A stretch of 64,000 bases of DNA from Roseicella frigidaeris (GTDB taxonomy: Bacteria > Pseudomonadota > Alphaproteobacteria > Acetobacterales > Acetobacteraceae). Numbering within the stretch: position 1 is the first letter of the stretch; every line of letters starts with the position of its first letter. Made by a program: the position numbers and the translations under genes. Below the pieces are notes generated by a model. It was not told the DNA's origin. It saw nothing but the letters and a program-made list of their open reading frames with translations, and did no database searches. This document shows, in pieces, positions 52,136 to 60,806 of this stretch. The DNA is taken from the NCBI RefSeq assembly GCF_003258945.1, contig NZ_QLIX01000017.1, positions 1 to 64,000 of the forward strand, read 5' to 3'.

Positions 52136-52984
52136 ATGAAACTGCTGCGCTACGGGCCCGCCGGCCAGGAGAAGCCGGGGCTGCTCGACGCCTCGGGCAC
52201 CATCCGCGACCTCTCGGGCATCGTCCCGGACCTCGCGGGCGAGGCGCTGTCGCCGGCCGGGCTGGCGAAGCTCGCGGCCCTCGACCCGGCCAGCCTGCCC
52301 GCCGTGCCCGGCACGCCGCGCCTCGGGCCGCCCATCAGCGGCATGAAGAACCTGGTCTGCATCGGGCTGAACTATGCCGACCATGCCGCCGAGACCGGCG
52401 CGCCGGTGCCGAAGGAGCCGATCGTCTTCCTGAAGTCGCTCGGCGCCCTCTGCGGCCCGAATGACGACGTCATCATCCCGAAGAACAGCGTGAAGACCGA
52501 CTGGGAGGTCGAGCTCTGCATCGTCATCGGCAGCCGCGCCAAATGCGTCGCCGAGGAGCAGGCTCTGGAGCATGTCGCGGGCTATGCCGTCGGCAACGAC
52601 GTCTCCGAGCGCGAATGGCAGATCGAGCGCGGCGGCTCCTGGGACAAGGGCAAGGGCTGCGACACCTTCGGCCCGGTCGGCCCCTGGCTGGTGACGAAGG
52701 ACGAGGTGCCGGACCCGCAGAACCTCTCGATGTTCCTCGATATCGACGGCAAGCGGATGCAGAACGGCTCGACGCGGACGATGATCTTCGGGGTGAAGAC
52801 CGTCGTCAGCTATGTCTCGCACATGATCACGCTGCATCCGGGCGACGTCATCTTCACCGGCACGCCGCCCGGCGTCGGCCTCGGCATGAAGCCGCCGGTC
52901 TTCCTGAAGGCGGGGCAGACCATGACGCTCGGCATCGAGGGGCTGGGCGAGCAGATGCAGAAGACGGTCGCCTACCAGGGCTGA
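52136..52984 (+). CDS. FAH-family diketo-acid hydrolase
   Basis: A 282-residue fumarylacetoacetate-hydrolase fold. Metal ligands are visible as Glu124 and Glu126 (TDWEVELCIVIG) and Asp155 (GYAVGNDVSERE). GDVIFTGTPPGVGLGMKPP is the C-terminal signature. Close relatives hydrolyse 2,4-diketo-3-deoxy-L-fuconate or -rhamnonate to pyruvate plus lactate-type products. The gene lies 69 bp after the SDR and is probably cotranscribed with it. A repeat element with a hairpin separates it from the convergent dehydratase gene. Confidence 0.9.
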   Translation: MKLLRYGPAGQEKPGLLDASGTIRDLSGIVPDLAGEALSPAGLAKLAALDPASLPAVPGTPRLGPPISGMKNLVCIGLNYADHAAETGAPVPKEPIVFLKSLGALCGPNDDVIIPKNSVKTDWEVELCIVIGSRAKCVAEEQALEHVAGYAVGNDVSEREWQIERGGSWDKGKGCDTFGPVGPWLVTKDEVPDPQNLSMFLDIDGKRMQNGSTRTMIFGVKTVVSYVSHMITLHPGDVIFTGTPPGVGLGMKPPVFLKAGQTMTLGIEGLGEQMQKTVAYQG

Positions 52985-52997
52985 CCGCGGCGGAGCG

Positions 52998-53112
52998 GGT
53001 CGCCGCCCGTTGCCCTGCCGAGGCTTCGCCTCGGCAGGCTGCGACGCACCCCGGGCCAGAAGGGAACCACGGGGCCCCCGCGACGGCGCGCAGCGACGTC
53101 GTGGGGATCACG
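52998..53112 (-). repeat. 3'-end repeat element, family C, copy downstream of the UxaA-type gene
   Basis: Read on the minus strand it starts a few bases after the UxaA-type stop with CCACGACGTCGCTGCGCG and ends with the perfect hairpin CCTGCCGAGGC, loop TTC/GAA, GCCTCGGCAGG (53014-53038). It also lies 30 bp after the FAH gene stop, so the hairpin may serve both convergent genes as a terminator. Confidence 0.7.
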
Positions 53113-53113
53113 A

Positions 53114-54646
53114 TTACATCGTCGCGCCGAGGACCCAGGGGGCGAATTCGGCGGCGCCGAAATCGAAGCTCTCGCTCTTGGTGCGCCGGCCGCCCGCGGT
53201 CTCCAGCATCAGCCGGAAGATGCGCTCGCCCACCTGCTGCACCGTCTCCTCGCCGGTGACGATGGTGCCGCAATTGACGTCCATGTCCTCCTCCATCCGC
53301 TCATACATCGGCGTGTTGGTCGCCAGCTTGATGGAGGGGGTAGGCTTGCAGCCGAAGACGCTGCCGCGGCCGGTGGTGAAGCAGAGCAGGTTGGCCCCGC
53401 CCGCCACCTGGCCGGTGGCGCCGACCGGGTCGTAGCCGGGCGTGTCCATGAAGACGAAGCCCTTCTTCGTCACCGGCTCGGCATAGCGCACGACATCGAC
53501 GAGGTTGGTGCTGCCCGCCTTGGCCATGGCGCCGAGCGATTTCTCGAGGATGGTGGTCAGCCCGCCGAGCTTGTTGCCGGGCGAGGGGTTGGCATCCATC
53601 TCGGCGCCCTCGCGGCGCGTGTACTCCTCCCACCAGTGCATGACATCGACCAGCTTCTGCCCCACCTCGGGGGAGACGGCGCGACGGGTGAAGAGGTGCT
53701 CGGCGCCGTAGGTCTCGGGCGATTCGCTCAGGATCACCGTGCCGCCATGGCGCACGACGAGGTCGGAAGCGGCGCCGAGGGCGGGGTTGGCGGTGATGCC
53801 GGAATAGCCGTCCGAGCCGCCGCATTGCAGGGCGACGCAGAGCTCGCTCGCCGGCACCGTCTCGCGCCGCACGGCATTGGCCTCGCCCAGCACCTCGCGG
53901 ACGAAGTCGATCCCCGCCTGCACGGTCTTGCGGGTGCCGCCCATCTCCTGGATCGCCATGTTGCGCAGCCGTCCGGCGAGCTTCTGCTCCTCCAGCAGCC
54001 CGCCGATCTGGTTCACCTCGCAGCCGAGGCCGATGGCGATGACATGGCTGAAATTGGCGTGCCGCGCGAAGCCGCCGAGGGTGCGGCGCAGCAGCGTCAG
54101 GGGCTCGCCCTGGGTCATGCCACAGCCGGTCTTGTGGGTGAGCGCCACCACCCCGTCCACATTCGGCCAGGCCGCCAGCGGGTCCTCGCCGGTGAGCGGG
54201 TTGCGGCGGAAGGCCAACGCGATGAGCTCGGCCGCATGCGCCGAGCAGTTCACGCTGGTGATGATGCCGATGTAGTTGCGCGTCGCCACCCGCCCATCGG
54301 CGCGGCGGATGCCCTGGAAGGTGGCGGGCACCGGCACCGGCTCGGTCGGCCGGGCATCCTGGCCGAAGGCGTAGTCGCGGGCGAAGTCACCCATGGCGAG
54401 GTTGTGGGTATGCACCCATTGGCCGGGCGCGATGGCCTCGGTGGCGAAGCCGATGATCTGGCCGTAGCGCCGCACCGGCTCGCCCTTGGCATGCGGCCGC
54501 ACCGCGATCTTGTGGCCGGCCGGGATCCGCACCGCGGTTGCGACGCCGCCCCCGACCGGCGTGCCCGGGGGCAGGACCTGGCGGGCGATGACGACGCCAT
54601 CCTCGGGGTTGAGTCGGATGACCGGCGGCTGGGTAACAGCGTCCAT
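53114..54646 (-). CDS. UxaA/GarD-type altronate/galactarate dehydratase family protein
   Basis: A 510-residue protein combining an N-terminal SAF domain (residues about 10-90, with VVIARQVLPPGTPV and AIAPGQWVHTHN) with the UxaA/GarD catalytic domain. The latter has GRVATRNYIGIITSVNCSA, THKTGCGMTQGE, QCGGSDGYSGITANPALG and FGCKPTPSIKLATNT. In E. coli altronate dehydratase the two parts are also fused. The family dehydrates hexonates or aldarates to 2-keto-3-deoxy acids. Together with the IlvD/Edd protein it gives this locus two different sugar-acid dehydratases. A family A palindromic repeat lies directly upstream of its start. Confidence 0.92.
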   Translation of the reverse strand: MDAVTQPPVIRLNPEDGVVIARQVLPPGTPVGGGVATAVRIPAGHKIAVRPHAKGEPVRRYGQIIGFATEAIAPGQWVHTHNLAMGDFARDYAFGQDARPTEPVPVPATFQGIRRADGRVATRNYIGIITSVNCSAHAAELIALAFRRNPLTGEDPLAAWPNVDGVVALTHKTGCGMTQGEPLTLLRRTLGGFARHANFSHVIAIGLGCEVNQIGGLLEEQKLAGRLRNMAIQEMGGTRKTVQAGIDFVREVLGEANAVRRETVPASELCVALQCGGSDGYSGITANPALGAASDLVVRHGGTVILSESPETYGAEHLFTRRAVSPEVGQKLVDVMHWWEEYTRREGAEMDANPSPGNKLGGLTTILEKSLGAMAKAGSTNLVDVVRYAEPVTKKGFVFMDTPGYDPVGATGQVAGGANLLCFTTGRGSVFGCKPTPSIKLATNTPMYERMEEDMDVNCGTIVTGEETVQQVGERIFRLMLETAGGRRTKSESFDFGAAEFAPWVLGATM

Positions 54647-54684
54647 GGCGGGCTCTCCCTTGCGGGCGTCACTCTAGAGCAGAT

Positions 54685-54780
54685 CCCGATCAGGTGGCCT
54701 CACCTGATCGGGTGAAGATGCTCTGAAAACAATAGTCTAGGGCACCTCCCCTGAACCGGTGTTCAGGGGAGGTGCCCTAG
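54685..54780. repeat. Dispersed palindromic repeat, family A, copy 2 (inverted relative to copy 1)
   Basis: Two perfect inverted repeats. The first has 12-base arms CCCGATCAGGTG (54685-54696) and CACCTGATCGGG (54701-54712). The second has 20-base arms at 54737-54756 and 54761-54780 around CGGT. They are joined by the same linker as copy 1 at the left end. The element lies upstream of the UxaA-type gene and could form a large cruciform or an RNA double hairpin. Confidence 0.85.
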
Positions 54781-54839
54781 AGTGGATCGGGCAGGGCTGC
54801 GAACGGCCCCGAGCGCCGCCGCCCCTCTCGGATGCCCTT

Positions 54840-54934
54840 CCCCGGGACCGTCGCCACCCGTGGCCCTGGCACGGCTTTGCCGCGCCGGGAGCGAGTCCTG
54901 ACCCGCGGCGGCGCGCAGCGACGCCGTGGCGAGG
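54840..54934 (-). repeat. 3'-end repeat element, family C, copy downstream of the Na/Pi gene
   Basis: On the minus strand GACCTC-GCCACGGCGTCGC lies directly after the stop codon of the Na/Pi cotransporter gene. The far end holds a less perfect GC hairpin (GGCGCGGCAAAGCCGTGCC). It is more diverged than the other two copies but has the same orientation and distance from the stop. Confidence 0.6.
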
Positions 54935-54936
54935 TC

Positions 54937-56604
54937 TCAGGCGCCTTCCGGCAGCTCGTTCTCCACCAGGCCGGGATCGGCGGCCAGCCGGCTCGACAGC
55001 AGCTCGCCGCGCCGCTCCAGCAGCGGATGCGCCACCAGGGCGAAATGCGCGCCGACGCGGCGGAGGTCCCGCACCGCATCCAGCAGCAGCCCGGCGGCGC
55101 TGCCCTCGCCCTCGGAGAGTCGCCGCGCCGCCTCCCGCTCCGCCTCGCGCAGCCCCTCCTTGCCGCGCACCAGGGCGCGGGCCGCCTCGGCATCCTCCAG
55201 CATGAAGACCGCAATCGCCAGGCGGAGCTGCTCCTGCAACGTTGCGTGCAGCGTCAGCACCTCCTGCAGCGCCTCGCCCTCCAGCGCGCCGTCGCGCCGC
55301 TGCCGCTTGGCGGCGTGGCGCAGCAGGTCGCGCTCGATCACGTCGGCGGCGTGCTCGAGCGCGATGGCGAAGGCCTGCACCTCCTGCAGCCGCCGCGATT
55401 CCTCCTCGCCCAGCGCCTCGCGCGGGATGCGGCCGAGATAGGCATGCACCGCGCGGTGCAGCCGGTCGATCACGTCGTCCAGCCGCGCCGCCGCCTTGGC
55501 CGCGTCGCGGTCGGTGTCGCGGAAGGCTTCCGACGAGCCGCGCAGCATCGCCTCCACCTGGTCGGCCATCCGCAGCACCTCGCGCGCCGCATTCGCCAGC
55601 GCCACCGAGGGGGTGCGGAGCGCCGCCTCGTCCAGGTAGCGTGGCGCCGCCGGATCGGCGGCGGTGCGGTCGGGCAGCAGGCGCCGCAGCAGCCGCGCCA
55701 GGGCCGGCAGCAGCGGCAGGGTCAGCAGGGCGGTCGCCAGGTTGAAGCCGAGATGCGCATTGGCCACCAGCCGCGCTGGCGCCGGATCGAGCAGCCGCAG
55801 CAGGGCGACGGCCTGCGGCAGCAAGGCGAGGCCGATCGCCACGCCGGCCAGCCGGTTCAGCAGGTTGCCCATCGGCACCCGCAGCCGCGCCGGGTCCTCG
55901 CGGTCGCCCCCGGCCTCCAGCAGCGGGTTCAGCGCGCTGCCGAGATTGGCGCCCAGCACCATGGCGACCGCCGCCTCGGGCGAGGCGACGCCGCTGCCGG
56001 CGAGCGAGGCGACGAAGAGCACGCCGGCGACGCTGGAATGCGCCGCCCAGGAGATCACCGCCGCCAGCAGCAGGTTGGGCAGCGGCTGGTCGGCCAGGGC
56101 GGTGAGCAGCATGCGCAGCGTCGGCGAGGCCTCGACCGGCGCCATGCTGGCCAGCATCAGGCGCAGCGAGAGCAGCATCAGCCCGAGGCCGATGGCGACC
56201 CGGCCGAGATCGCGCGTCCGGGTGCGCTGGCCGCGGCGGAAGGCGACCACGCCGACCAGCACCAGCGCCGGAAAGACCGCCGAGACGTCGAAGGAGAGAA
56301 GCTGGACGATGAGCGCGGTGCCGACATTGGCGCCCAGCATCGCCCCCAGCGCCGACGCCAGCGCCACCGCCCCGGCGGCGGCGAAGGAGCCGACCATCAG
56401 GGCCGTGGCGGTGCTGCTCTGCAACACGGCGGTGACGCCGAGGCCGGCGAGGAAGGCGCGCAGCGGGTTGCCGAGCGCCAGGCCGAGGGCGTGGCGCAGC
56501 CGGCTGCCGAAGGCGCGCTGCACGCCGCTCTGCACCATGTGCAGGCCCCAGAGCAGCAGCGCCGCCTCGCCCGCCAGTTCCACGAGCAGCCTGGCCTCGT
56601 GCAT
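54937..56604 (-). CDS. Na/Pi cotransporter family protein with PhoU-like domain
   Basis: A 555-residue protein of the NptA/YjbB type. Two inverted repeats of the transport fold each carry the Q/H-S-S motif: LQSSTATALM near residue 62 and AAHSSVAGVLF near 188. About eight helices occupy residues 8-310. The C-terminal 220 residues form a PhoU-like helical domain (MADQVEAMLRG onward). It moves phosphate with Na+, often outward in bacteria. No pho-box could be confirmed. Divergent or convergent partners are unrelated. Confidence 0.9.
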   Translation of the reverse strand: MHEARLLVELAGEAALLLWGLHMVQSGVQRAFGSRLRHALGLALGNPLRAFLAGLGVTAVLQSSTATALMVGSFAAAGAVALASALGAMLGANVGTALIVQLLSFDVSAVFPALVLVGVVAFRRGQRTRTRDLGRVAIGLGLMLLSLRLMLASMAPVEASPTLRMLLTALADQPLPNLLLAAVISWAAHSSVAGVLFVASLAGSGVASPEAAVAMVLGANLGSALNPLLEAGGDREDPARLRVPMGNLLNRLAGVAIGLALLPQAVALLRLLDPAPARLVANAHLGFNLATALLTLPLLPALARLLRRLLPDRTAADPAAPRYLDEAALRTPSVALANAAREVLRMADQVEAMLRGSSEAFRDTDRDAAKAAARLDDVIDRLHRAVHAYLGRIPREALGEEESRRLQEVQAFAIALEHAADVIERDLLRHAAKRQRRDGALEGEALQEVLTLHATLQEQLRLAIAVFMLEDAEAARALVRGKEGLREAEREAARRLSEGEGSAAGLLLDAVRDLRRVGAHFALVAHPLLERRGELLSSRLAADPGLVENELPEGA

Positions 56605-56686
56605 CGTCGCCCGTTACCTCCTACCGCAGGACTCTTCATCCTAGCGGTTGTGCGGCCGGCGTCGCCTCAAGGCTTCCGGCGCGGGG

Positions 56687-57568
56687 TCAGGCCGTCCCGG
56701 CCACGGTGGTCCGGAACATCAGCCGCTGGTAGCGGGTGTGGTCGAAGAGGCTGGCGGTGTGCAGCGTCGCCAGGTTGTCCCAGATCACCAGGTCGCCCAC
56801 CCGCCAGCGATGCCGGTAGACATAGCGCTCCTGCGCCGCATGCCGCATCAGCGCCGCGATCAGCGCCTCGCCCTCGGCCTGCGACAGCCCCTCGACACGG
56901 CTGATGACCGCCGGGCAGAGAAGCAGGGAGCGGCGGCCGGTCACCGGATGCACCCGCACCAGCGGCTGCGAGACCGGCGGGAAGCGCCGCCGCGTCTCCT
57001 CCGAGAGCGGCGCCTTGCCCGGGGTGTGCCGGCGGTTCCATTCCGCGAGGGTGTTGAGGTCGTGCACCGCCCGCAGCCCCTCGATGCGCGCCTGCATGGC
57101 CGCCGGCAGCTCCTCATAGGCGGTGCTGGCATCGAGCAGCCAGGTCTCGCCGCCCTCGGGCGGCACGATGGCGGCGTAGAAGAGCGAGGCCCGGCTCGGC
57201 ACGGCGCGGTAGCTGCTGTCGGCATGCCATTGCTCGACGCCGGTGGCGAAATTCGCCTTCAGCCCGCCCGGCTCCTCGACATTGCCGACGCAGAAGATCT
57301 CCGGGTGCTCGGGATGGGTATGGGCGGAGGCGGAATGCAGCTCCAGCGCGCCGAGGCGGCGGCTGAAGGCCACCTGCGCCGCCGGGTCCCGCGGCAGGTT
57401 GCGCAGCAGCAGCACGCCATGCGCGTGCAGCGCGTCGAGGACGGCATCGATCTCCGCCTGCGGCAGGTCGCCGGCGATGCGGACATCGGTGAGCTCGGCG
57501 CCGAAGGTGGCACCGAGGGGGCGCGCCGCGAGCGGGGCGGCGAGATCGAGAAGCGGGCCGGCGCTCAT
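56687..57568 (-). CDS. TauD/TfdA-family 2-oxoglutarate dioxygenase
   Basis: A 293-residue Fe(II)/2OG oxygenase. The facial triad is His115-x-Asp117 in QWHADSSY, with the distal His in LATLHTASLFDH near 269. The 2OG-binding Arg is in RLMFRTTV near 285. The double-stranded beta-helix core and length match TauD/TfdA enzymes, which release sulfite from taurine or cleave aryloxy acids. The substrate here is unknown. The ATG at 57568 starts the conserved part. It lies divergent to a peptide-type binding protein 193 bp away, which might supply its substrate. Confidence 0.9.
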   Translation of the reverse strand: MSAGPLLDLAAPLAARPLGATFGAELTDVRIAGDLPQAEIDAVLDALHAHGVLLLRNLPRDPAAQVAFSRRLGALELHSASAHTHPEHPEIFCVGNVEEPGGLKANFATGVEQWHADSSYRAVPSRASLFYAAIVPPEGGETWLLDASTAYEELPAAMQARIEGLRAVHDLNTLAEWNRRHTPGKAPLSEETRRRFPPVSQPLVRVHPVTGRRSLLLCPAVISRVEGLSQAEGEALIAALMRHAAQERYVYRHRWRVGDLVIWDNLATLHTASLFDHTRYQRLMFRTTVAGTA

Positions 57569-57761
57569 GGCGGGTCTCCGTGGGGTCTGAGCCGGCCGGG
57601 TGACTGCGTTCCTTGGGCGCTGCCGCGCCGCGGGGGAGGATGCCGCCAAGGGGCGCCGCGCGCCAGGGGGGGACGGCTGGTTGACGCGCCGGAGGGCAGG
57701 CCCGATGCACGCCCTCCGGCGCCATCGCCGCCCGCGGGCGCGCAAGGGGAGACTGACGAGG

Positions 57762-59369
57762 ATGCATCGCCGCTCGCTGCTGGCCGCCGCCCTGGCGCCG
57801 GCCTTCGCCAGCCCTGTGCTCGCCAGCCCCGCGCTCGCCGGCCCGGCGCTGGCCCAGGGCGCCCGCGCGCGGGTGCTGCGCTTCATGCCGCAGGCGGCGC
57901 CGGCGGTGCTGGACCCGATCTTCAACCCCACCACCATCGCCACCACGCATGGCTACTGCGTCTTCGACACCCTCTATGGCTGCGATTCGCGCTTCCGGCC
58001 GCAGCGGCAGATGGCCGAGGGCGAGGCGGTCGAGGCGGATGGGCTGCGCTGGCGCATCCGCCTGCGCGAGGGGCTGCGCTTCCATGACGGCACGCCGGTG
58101 CGGGCGGCGGATTGCATCGCCTCGCTGCAGCGCTGGGCGGTGCGGGACGGCTTCGGCCAAGTGCTGGCCCGCGCCGTCGCCGCCTGGGAGGCGCCGGCGG
58201 ACCGCGAGCTGGTGATCCGCCTGCACCGCCCCTTCCCCGCCCTGCTCGATGCCCTGGCCAAGCCCGCCGCCAGCCCCGCCTTCATCATGCCCGAGCGCCT
58301 GGCCCGGCTGCCGGCCGACCGGCCGATCGGCGCCGGCGAGATGATCGGCAGCGGCCCCTGGCGCTTCCTGGCCGGCGAGTTCGTCCAGGGCAGCCGCGCC
58401 GCCTATGCCCGGAACGACGACTACCAGCCCCGCGCGGAGCCGGCCGAGGCGGCCTCCGGCGGCAAGCGGGTGCATTTCGACCGGCTGGAGCTGGTCTGGA
58501 TCCCCGATGGCGGCACCGCCGCCGCGGCGCTGCGCACCGGCGAGATCGACTGGATCGAGTATCCCCTGCCCGACCTGGTGCCGGTGCTGGAGCGCGACCG
58601 GGCGCTCCGCACCCAGATCTACGACCCGAACGGCTTCCTCGGCTTCCTGCGCTTCAACCAGCTGCACCCGCCCTTCGACGACGTGGCGGTGCGCCGCGCC
58701 ATCCGCGACGCCCTGGCGCAGCCGGACTACATGGCCGCCGTCGCCCTGCCGGGCGACTGGCAGGAATGCCACGCCGTCTTCCCCTGCGGCCTGCCCGGCG
58801 TGACGGAATTCCCGGCGCCCCCGGCCGGCGAAGCGGCGCTGCAACGGGCCCGGGAGGCGCTGCGGGCGGCGGGGTATCGCGGCGAGCCGGTGGTGCTGAT
58901 CAACCCGAGCGACTTCCCCGCCGTCACCCAGCAGGGCCGGGTCACCGCCGACCTCATGCGCCGGCTCGGCGTGGCGATCGAGCTGGTGGAGAGCGACTGG
59001 GCCACCATCATCGCCCGCCGCGCCAACCGGGCGCCGCCGACCCAGGGCGGCTGGAACCTGCACAACACGAACTTCCCGGCGGCCGCCATCGCCAACCCGG
59101 CGGTCAGCCCGATCATCCGCGGCCATGGCGAGCGCGCCTGGTTCGGCTGGCCGAGCGACCCGGCCAGCGAGGCGGCGGTGGAGGCCTGGATCGCCGCGCC
59201 CGACGCCGCCGGCCAGGCCGCGGCCATGGCGACGCTGCAACAGGCGGCCTGGGCCAGCGTGCCCTTCGCCCCGACCGGGCTGTTCCGCCTGCGCACCGCC
59301 TTCCGCGCCGACCTCACCGGCGTGCTGCAGGGACCGAACCCCTTCCTGTGGAACCTGCGGCGCGGCTGA
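57762..59369 (+). CDS. Peptide-type ABC substrate-binding protein (SBP family 5)
   Basis: A 535-residue periplasmic binding protein. The signal peptide is residues 1-32, with a repeated A-S-P/A-G-P element (FASPVLASPALAGPALAQ). The fold has WRIRLREGLRFHDGTPVRAADC, the FDDVAVRRAIRDAL helix and the C-terminal WNLHNTNFPA loop. It is only distantly related to the family 5 protein at 22681-24270. No permease genes are adjacent. The ATG at 57762 follows GGGGAGACTGACGAGG. A hairpin lies between it and the convergent rnd gene. Confidence 0.9.
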   Translation: MHRRSLLAAALAPAFASPVLASPALAGPALAQGARARVLRFMPQAAPAVLDPIFNPTTIATTHGYCVFDTLYGCDSRFRPQRQMAEGEAVEADGLRWRIRLREGLRFHDGTPVRAADCIASLQRWAVRDGFGQVLARAVAAWEAPADRELVIRLHRPFPALLDALAKPAASPAFIMPERLARLPADRPIGAGEMIGSGPWRFLAGEFVQGSRAAYARNDDYQPRAEPAEAASGGKRVHFDRLELVWIPDGGTAAAALRTGEIDWIEYPLPDLVPVLERDRALRTQIYDPNGFLGFLRFNQLHPPFDDVAVRRAIRDALAQPDYMAAVALPGDWQECHAVFPCGLPGVTEFPAPPAGEAALQRAREALRAAGYRGEPVVLINPSDFPAVTQQGRVTADLMRRLGVAIELVESDWATIIARRANRAPPTQGGWNLHNTNFPAAAIANPAVSPIIRGHGERAWFGWPSDPASEAAVEAWIAAPDAAGQAAAMATLQQAAWASVPFAPTGLFRLRTAFRADLTGVLQGPNPFLWNLRRG

Positions 59370-59483
59370 GGCGCGGGCGCGGCCTCATGCCAGGCGCAGG
59401 ACGTTCCGACCTGCCGCCCGCCCCTCGTATGGCGCGGCCCGGCCGCTGGAAGCGGCGCCGGCGCCGAGGGGTCTGAGCATGGG

Positions 59484-59511
59484 GGCCGTTGCTGCGTCGA
59501 CACCAACGGCC
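59484..59511. terminator. Hairpin between convergent binding-protein and rnd genes
   Basis: Eight-base arms GGCCGTTG and CAACGGCC with a 12-base loop, 8 bp beyond the rnd stop. There is no T tract. The position suits a bidirectional transcription terminator. Confidence 0.45.
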
Positions 59512-59518
59512 GCGAGGA

Positions 59519-60697
59519 TCAGGCGGCGCCGATCAGCTTGATCCGACGCCCATCCACGCCGAGCGCCAGCCGGCCGGATTTCAGCGCCAGCGCCGCCTCG
59601 CCGAAGACCTCGCGCCGCCAGCCATGCAGGGCCGGCAGGTCGGGCTGCGCCTCGGCCGCCAGCCGGTCGAGATCCTCGGAGCTGGCCAGCAGCTTCGGCG
59701 CCACATGGTGCTGCTCCGACTTGGCGGCGAGCAGCACCTTCAGCAGCGCCACCAGGGCCGGCGAGGGCGAGGGCCCGTGCCGGTCCTTCGGCGGCTCCGG
59801 CAGGGCGCTCTCCGGCAGGGAGCGCGCCTCCTTGATGGCGGCGAGCAGCCCGGCGCCGCTGCGGCCCTTGGCGAAGCCCTCCGAGATGCCGCGCGCCCGG
59901 GCCAGCTCGGCCGGGCTGTCCGGGGTGGTGGCGGCGAGCTCCAGCAGGGTCTCGTCCTTCACCAGGCGCTGGCGGGGGATGTTGATCCGCTGCGCCTCCC
60001 GCTCCCGCCAGGCGGCGATCGCCCGCAGCATGCCGAGGAAGCGGCGGTTGCTGGTGCGGGGCTTCAGCCGCTCCCAGGCATTCTCCGGCTCGGTGCGGTA
60101 GGTGGCGGGCTCGGCGAGCACCGCCATCTCCTCGGCCACCCAGTCGAGCCGCCCTTCCCGCTCCAGCCGCTCCTTCAGCGCCACGTAGATGCGGCGCAGA
60201 TGCGTCACGTCGGCCGCGGCATAGGCGATCTGCGAGTCCGAGAGCGGCCGGGCCGACCAGTCGGAGAAGCGGTGCGCCTTGTCGATCTGCGCCCCGGCCA
60301 GGGCCCGCGCCAGGCCGTCATAGCTCACCTGGTCGCCGAAGCCGGCCACCATGGCGGCGACCTGGGTGTCGAAGAGCGGGGTCGGCACGGCGCCGAATTT
60401 CAGCAGGAAGATCTCCACATCCTGCCGCGCCGCATGGAAGACCTTGACGATGCCGGGATCGGCGAGGAGGGCGCCGAGCGGGGCGAGGTCGATCCCCTCG
60501 GCCAGCGCATCCACCACCGCGACCTCGCTGGCCCCGCCGAGCTGGACCACGCAGAGCTCGGGCCAATAGGTCCGCTCCCGCATGAACTCGGTATCGACCG
60601 TCACGAACTCCTCGCCGCGAAGCCGCTCGCACAGGGCGGCAAGGTCGGCGCTGGTGGAGATCAGGGCTGGAATTTCGGCGGGTGGACGACGGCTCAT
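59519..60697 (-). CDS. rnd: Ribonuclease D
   Basis: A 392-residue 3'-5' exoribonuclease for tRNA maturation. The DEDDy motifs are [13 protein letters not shown] (Asp35, Glu37), [13 protein letters not shown], and [13 protein letters not shown] with the catalytic Tyr and Asp. An HRDC domain follows near residues 205-290 ([14 protein letters not shown]). The ATG at 60697 is the conserved start; the frame runs further up but overlaps the aspS leader. It is divergent from aspS with a 109-bp gap. Confidence 0.95.
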   Translation of the reverse strand: MSRRPPAEIPALISTSADLAALCERLRGEEFVTVDTEFMRERTYWPELCVVQLGGASEVAVVDALAEGIDLAPLGALLADPGIVKVFHAARQDVEIFLLKFGAVPTPLFDTQVAAMVAGFGDQVSYDGLARALAGAQIDKAHRFSDWSARPLSDSQIAYAAADVTHLRRIYVALKERLEREGRLDWVAEEMAVLAEPATYRTEPENAWERLKPRTSNRRFLGMLRAIAAWREREAQRINIPRQRLVKDETLLELAATTPDSPAELARARGISEGFAKGRSGAGLLAAIKEARSLPESALPEPPKDRHGPSPSPALVALLKVLLAAKSEQHHVAPKLLASSEDLDRLAAEAQPDLPALHGWRREVFGEAALALKSGRLALGVDGRRIKLIGAA

Positions 60698-60806
60698 GGC
60701 ATGGCTTCTACCGCCGGGGGAAGCCGCGGGAAAGCCATGCGGCTTGACAGGAGCCCCCCGGCCCCCTCTTACCCGCGGCATCCAGCAAGGCCAGGTCGAC
60801 CGCCCC

